Positions 55,935 to 59,502 of a stretch of 59,502 nucleotides of DNA are shown piece by piece (position 1 is the stretch's first letter; every line of letters starts with the position of its first letter). Source of the DNA: DATLXH01 sp035576005 (lineage in GTDB: Bacteria; Acidobacteriota; Thermoanaerobaculia; Gp7-AA8); the NCBI GenBank assembly GCA_035576005.1, contig DATLXH010000153.1, positions 1 through 59,502 of the forward strand. The letters run 5' to 3'. Under the pieces are notes generated by a model. It was not told where the DNA came from. It ran no database searches and saw only the letters and a list, made by a program, of their open reading frames with translations. A program made the translations under genes and the position numbers.

Positions 55935-56345
55935 ATGAAACAGAATCGTGCCATTCCGCCGTTCGTCCTCCCGCCGCAACTGCTCGACGCCGCCGGGCAG
56001 CTTCGCGCGCGCGTTCGTCCCCGTTTTCCCCGCTGGCTCGCTCCTCTGGTTCGTGGTGACGTGGTCGCCATCACGCTGGGACGTTCAATCTATCTGCGTG
56101 AAGGGCTTGCCCGAGGTGCTGAATCCGAGCTGACGAGGATCCTGCTTCATGAGCTGGTGCATGTCAGGCAGGTCGCCGAGCTCGGTCTGTTCCGGTTTGT
56201 ATTTCGATATTTGAGAGACTACTTGCGCCTCCGGAGATCCGGTCTTGGACCTTCGGCCGCGTACGCCGCGATTCCCTTCGAGATCGAGGCGCGTAAAGCG
56301 GAGGGGAGTCCTTCGGGTTCGGGAATCGAAGAGCGGATCGTATAA
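55935..56345 (+). CDS. Small zincin-like protein with HExxH motif
   Basis: A 136-residue protein with HELVHVRQ near residue 75, a zinc-metalloprotease-like HExxHxxQ motif. Around it are SIYLREGLARGAESELTRILL and RYLRDYLRLRRSG. It resembles the short peptidase-like domain seen in DUF4157-type proteins. Function is unknown. ATG 55935 is chosen with GAGAGGT 8 nt upstream. It lies 127 bp after the flavoprotein gene on the same strand. Confidence 0.65.
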   Translation: MKQNRAIPPFVLPPQLLDAAGQLRARVRPRFPRWLAPLVRGDVVAITLGRSIYLREGLARGAESELTRILLHELVHVRQVAELGLFRFVFRYLRDYLRLRRSGLGPSAAYAAIPFEIEARKAEGSPSGSGIEERIV

Positions 56346-56420
56346 TCTATCTCTCCGGAGCGATGCGGACACGCGGCTGCGCGTGAGTGCTCGAATCCGG
56401 GCGTGAAGCGTCTATTAAGA

Positions 56421-57527
56421 ATGATCGAAACGTACACTCTCGACATCCCGGAGCTGGCGCGATTTCTCCAGCGTTACAAAGCGAGCTCCACGTTTCGCAC
56501 AGCGTATGACCTCGACGTTCTCCTGCGCCAGATTCTCGAGAAAGCCTTTGAGTTCGTTCCCTCCGAATCAGGATCCATGCTATTGGACGACCCTTCGAGC
56601 AAGGTGGCGGCTCGGGTGGAAAACGAGCTCGTGTTCATCGCCTCGTTCGGTCGGATGGGCAAAGAGGTCATTGGACAGCGGATGTCGGCCCGCAACGGAA
56701 TCGCGGGTCGAGTCTACGAAACGGGAATCCCCTACCTATCCACCAATGTGTCGGAAGACGCGTTCTTTTTTCCTCATATGGATGCAGCACTGGGTCACAA
56801 GACGCATTCCATCGTCTGCGTGCCGATTTATCTCGGGAGCTCCGTATGCGGAGTCATCGAGCTGATCAATCGACTCGAGGGGCGAAGCTTCACTGAGCGG
56901 GACATGACGCTGCTCGAGATCTTCGCTGGTTACACGTCGTTCACCCTTCATAATGCCCTCGACGCCAAGCGCGCTCACGAGCTCGCGAAGCGAGACGATC
57001 TGACCGGGTTGTACAACGACCGATGGTTCAATGTTCGTCTGACCGAGACTCTGACTGTTCCGCAGGTCGAGGGTCTGGAGGCCGTTCTCATTTTCCTCGA
57101 CCTCGACCACTTCAAAGGGATCAACGACGCGCATGGCCATCTGGCCGGTAGTCAGGTTCTGCGCGAGGTGGGATTTCTTCTGCGGCGTATCATCGACTCG
57201 GAGGAGGCGACCCTGGCGCGATATGGCGGCGACGAGTTCCTCGTACTCTTTCCGCAAATCACCCTGGATGCGGCGGTCGAGGCAGCCGAGACGATTCGCG
57301 CCGCTGTGGAGGAGTACACATTCCTGAGCCGTGACTTCGGATTCGGCACCACGCCAATCAATTTGAGCGGGGCGATTACGGCCTCGATCGGTGTGGCGCA
57401 GTATCGCCGCCCTCTCGAAGAGCTGCGAGTCGAGCAGGAGATGAGCACGCTCATGAAGCGGGCTGATGCTGCGATGTACAAGGCCAAGGCGTCGGGCGGC
57501 AATCGGGTCGTGGTCAGTTCCGATTAA
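56421..57527 (+). CDS. GAF-GGDEF diguanylate cyclase
   Basis: A 368-residue protein. A GAF-type sensor domain (about 30-185) is followed by a GGDEF domain (about 195-368) with the intact YGGDEF active site, so cyclic-di-GMP synthesis is predicted. An RIID (RxxD) occurs 9 residues before GGDEF instead of the usual 5, so product inhibition at a canonical I-site is doubtful. The start is ATG 56421 or GTG 56403; neither has a clear ribosome site. It is soluble. Confidence 0.88.
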   Translation: MIETYTLDIPELARFLQRYKASSTFRTAYDLDVLLRQILEKAFEFVPSESGSMLLDDPSSKVAARVENELVFIASFGRMGKEVIGQRMSARNGIAGRVYETGIPYLSTNVSEDAFFFPHMDAALGHKTHSIVCVPIYLGSSVCGVIELINRLEGRSFTERDMTLLEIFAGYTSFTLHNALDAKRAHELAKRDDLTGLYNDRWFNVRLTETLTVPQVEGLEAVLIFLDLDHFKGINDAHGHLAGSQVLREVGFLLRRIIDSEEATLARYGGDEFLVLFPQITLDAAVEAAETIRAAVEEYTFLSRDFGFGTTPINLSGAITASIGVAQYRRPLEELRVEQEMSTLMKRADAAMYKAKASGGNRVVVSSD

Positions 57528-57653
57528 GCGGCTCGCTACGCTCCGAAGCCGACGGGAATCATAGGGACGGCTTGCGCGGATTATGCAGACGCTTCTCGTC
57601 GCCGTTGTTCTACTATCAAAAAACCGTTCTGAAGCATGCTGAGGAGGCGCACC

Positions 57654-58670
57654 TTGTCTGAAAACATTACTGCCGAATACATATGGATTGACGGGCAGAA
57701 ACCGACCGCAAAGCTACGGTCCAAGACCAAGATGGTCGAGGGACCGATCAAGAAGGCCAGCGAGCTTCCTGACTGGGGGTTCGACGGGTCGAGCACCTAT
57801 CAGGCGGAGGGTCATTTCAGCGATCTCCAGCTCAAGCCGGTTCGCGTCGTTGCAGATCCGCTTCACCGTGACAACGATGTTCTGGTCCTGTGCGAAGTCC
57901 TGAACCCCGACGACTCGGTGCACTGGAGCAACCATCGCGCGCGACTTCGCGAGGTTACCGAACGCTATAAAGCTTCCGAGCCATGGTTCGGTATCGAGCA
58001 GGAGTACACGCTGTTCGACGGAAACAAACCGCTCGGCTGGCCTGACAAGGGGTTTCCCGCGCCCCAGGGCGGTTACTACTGCGGCGTCGGGGCTGACGAA
58101 GTCTTCGGGCGCGAGTTGGTCGAGGCGCATGCCGAGGCGTGTATGAGAGCAGGAATCTCGATCGTCGGCACAAACGCCGAAGTGATGCCGGCGCAGTGGG
58201 AGTTTCAGATTGGCCACCTTCCTCCGCTCGAGATGGCTGACGAGCTCTGGCTTGCGCGATGGCTTCTCTATCGTATGGGTGAGGAGTATGGCATCAGCGC
58301 GACACTCCACCCCAAACCGGTAAAAGGCGACTGGAACGGAGCTGGGGCCCATACCAATATGAGCACGAAAGAGTCACGGAGCAGCGGCGGCATGAAGTTC
58401 ATCGAAGCCGCGGTCGAGAAACTCAAGAATCGTCATGAGGAGCACATCGAAGTCTACGGTGCATACAACGACGAGAGGCTGACAGGCAAACACGAGACCT
58501 GCAGCATCCACCAGTTCCGTTCAGGGGTCAGTGATCGCGGAGCGTCGATCCGAATTCCAATGGCTACGTCCCAGGCCGGGAAGGGCTACTTTGAAGATCG
58601 ACGGCCAGCTGCGAACATGGACCCGTACGAAGTCTGCGCGATGCTTGTCGAGACGGTCTGCGGAGAGTAG
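57654..58670 (+). CDS. glnII: Glutamine synthetase type II
   Basis: A 338-residue GSII, the eukaryote-like form, forming glutamine from glutamate and ammonia. Signatures are PDWGFDGSSTYQAEG, WFGIEQEYTLFD, GTNAEVMPAQWEFQIG and NGAGAHTN, with RIPMATSQAGKGYFEDRRPAANMDPY at the end (split motif). There is no adenylylation site loop as in GlnA. TTG 57654 is preferred over ATG 57636 because AGGAGG lies 7 nt before it and translation then starts at the usual place (MSENITAEY). A hairpin follows. Confidence 0.96.
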   Translation: MSENITAEYIWIDGQKPTAKLRSKTKMVEGPIKKASELPDWGFDGSSTYQAEGHFSDLQLKPVRVVADPLHRDNDVLVLCEVLNPDDSVHWSNHRARLREVTERYKASEPWFGIEQEYTLFDGNKPLGWPDKGFPAPQGGYYCGVGADEVFGRELVEAHAEACMRAGISIVGTNAEVMPAQWEFQIGHLPPLEMADELWLARWLLYRMGEEYGISATLHPKPVKGDWNGAGAHTNMSTKESRSSGGMKFIEAAVEKLKNRHEEHIEVYGAYNDERLTGKHETCSIHQFRSGVSDRGASIRIPMATSQAGKGYFEDRRPAANMDPYEVCAMLVETVCGE

Positions 58671-58691
58671 CCCTGGAGGCCGCTCAATGAT

Positions 58692-58721
58692 TGAAGCGCC
58701 GGCTCCGAGGCCGGCGCTTCA
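58692..58721 (+). terminator. Hairpin downstream of glnII
   Basis: A perfect 12-bp stem TGAAGCGCCGGC/GCCGGCGCTTCA with a 6-nt loop, 21 bp after the stop. No T run follows, so it is a terminator-like or mRNA-stabilising hairpin. Confidence 0.55.
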
Positions 58722-58780
58722 GTCTGGTGTCGTATCCCCTTGCGGGCATATTCTCTAACTTACCTCGCGGGGTCTCAGGC

Positions 58781-59174
58781 CCCCGGAGGGGGTTCGTAGG
58801 GTAGCCGGTGGTGCGAGCGTTAGCGAGTGACCACCGGTCTATGGATTCGCGGAAGTCATTCGACCCCGGAGGGGCCGCGTATGATCTTGCGATGCCCTCG
58901 ACACAGGAAGGATATGGAGCGCTCTCGGTGAGCAAATCAGCCGTACCGTCAGTTCGAAAGTCCATTCGGGAACAGGAGAAACATCCCCGCGGGAGAACGT
59001 TCCAGGAGGAGTACACGGAGTTTCTCGAAAAGCACAATGTCGAGTACGACGAGCGCTATCTCTGGTGAGAACTACGCGACCCCATCCGGGGTCGAACTTG
59101 TCTTTCGCTGACTCATACCGGTGGTCGCTCGCTGACGCTCGCACCCCCGGCTACCCTACGAGCCCCCTCCGGGG
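58781..59174. mobile_element. Palindrome-flanked element with a transposase relic (family F)
   Basis: A 394-bp unit bounded by 58-bp inverted arms (58781-58838 and 59117-59174) that differ at only four positions. Both arms contain GGGTAGCCGG. The interior holds the 3' end of a Y1 transposase gene and a CCCCATCCGGGG hairpin. It is related to 39775-40011. Confidence 0.75.
58901..59068 (+). pseudogene. C-terminal relic of a REP-associated (IS200-like) tyrosine transposase
   Basis: About 55 codons ending in TGA match the C-terminus of RAYT-type Y1 transposases: EGYGALSVSKSAV, then IREQEKH, FQEEYTEFLEKH and YDERYLW. The catalytic HUH and Tyr regions are absent, so it is inactive. The frame remains open upstream to 58808 but only through the inverted arm. 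RAYTs mobilise REP palindromes, which fits the surrounding repeats. Confidence 0.75.
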
Positions 59175-59175
59175 C

Positions 59176-59361
59176 CTATCCCGCATTTCTCACAGAGCTT
59201 CGTCGTGAGACGGCGGAGAGTGGCCTGGATGCGAGGCGCACGGCGATTTTGCGACGAAGGCATAGTCGACACTATGTCAAGGAGCGAAATTGTCGTGCAA
59301 CGAAGCAGACAGGCCGCTATCCGTCGTCTCACGGCGAAGGTGTGTGAGAAATGCGGGCTAG
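59176..59361. repeat. Long palindrome repeat family A, complete copy
   Basis: From CTATCCCGCATTTCTCACAG to CTGTGTGAGAAATGCGGGCTAG region at 59361. It adjoins the family F element, sharing its edge, and shares its last bases with the next copy. Confidence 0.9.
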
Positions 59362-59502
59362 CCCGCATTTCTCACAGACCTTTGTCGTGAGGCGGCGGAG
59401 AGTGGCTTGGATGCGAGGCGCACGGCGATTTTGCGACGAAGGCATAGTCGACACTATGTCAAGGAGCGAAGTTGCCGTGCAACGAAGCAGACAGGCCGCT
59501 AT
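59358..59502. repeat. Long palindrome repeat family A, copy cut by window end
   Basis: A tandem neighbour of the previous copy, joined through a shared CTAG. The last 100 nt (59403-59502) equal window positions 1-100 except for one base. Confidence 0.9.

Overview
This is a GC-rich bacterial chromosomal window, densely packed with genes on both strands. No rRNA or tRNA was found. Lineage cannot be fixed from the sequence. The mix of secreted M14, M19, M3 and S9 peptidases, a type II glutamine synthetase, a short-form HisG with HisZ, and several families of intergenic palindromes would suit an Acidobacteriota-like or related organism (weak inference). Both window ends lie inside the same repeat, so this is probably an assembly contig that broke at repeats.

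Layout. 174-4579: secreted M14 peptidase, lipoprotein hydrolase, ChrR-like cupin. 5031-9784 (minus): M19 dipeptidase and a large GH94 phosphorylase. 10019-17226: large catalase, Cys-type GrdB-like protein, peroxiredoxin, two serine hydrolases and a thioredoxin-TPR protein. 17419-25159 (minus): argR-argC-argB-argD-argG-argH-argJ. 25426-33309 (plus, divergent): hisL-hisZ-hisG-hisD-hisC-hisB-hisH-hisAF-hisIE. 33645-43325: PH-domain protein, an ArsR-type regulator with SRPBCC proteins, prolyl oligopeptidase, a deaminase-like protein, a HAD phosphatase and an M3 peptidase. 43611-48164: MacAB-like efflux operon. 48312-58670: ferritin-like protein, transketolase, beta-lactamase-like protein, ABC-F ATPase, BaiN-type flavoprotein, small zincin, diguanylate cyclase and GlnII. 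58781-59502: a transposase relic between long inverted repeats, then tandem palindromes.

Main observations. (1) Two genes are interrupted by one in-frame TGA exactly where the family has its catalytic cysteine: a peroxiredoxin (codon 61) and a UxxC thioredoxin-fold protein (codon 56). Each has a plausible bacterial SECIS hairpin just downstream. They are best read as selenoproteins. (2) The his operon is preceded by a 19-residue leader peptide with five histidines and three mutually exclusive hairpins, a classic attenuator. (3) HisA and HisF are fused in one 502-residue protein. (4) The arg operon promoter carries two ARG boxes at canonical 21-bp spacing. (5) Three well-formed promoters place the start codon 9 nt after the -10 box, pointing to leaderless mRNAs. 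(6) Almost every long spacer holds palindromic repeats of at least six families; some have entered coding sequence (argD, hisC) or operons (hisD-hisC, argG-argH).

Pathway logic. The arg cluster covers ornithine synthesis through the ArgJ cycle plus ArgG and ArgH, but lacks ornithine carbamoyltransferase. The his cluster covers all steps except histidinol-phosphate phosphatase. Both missing enzymes must be encoded elsewhere.
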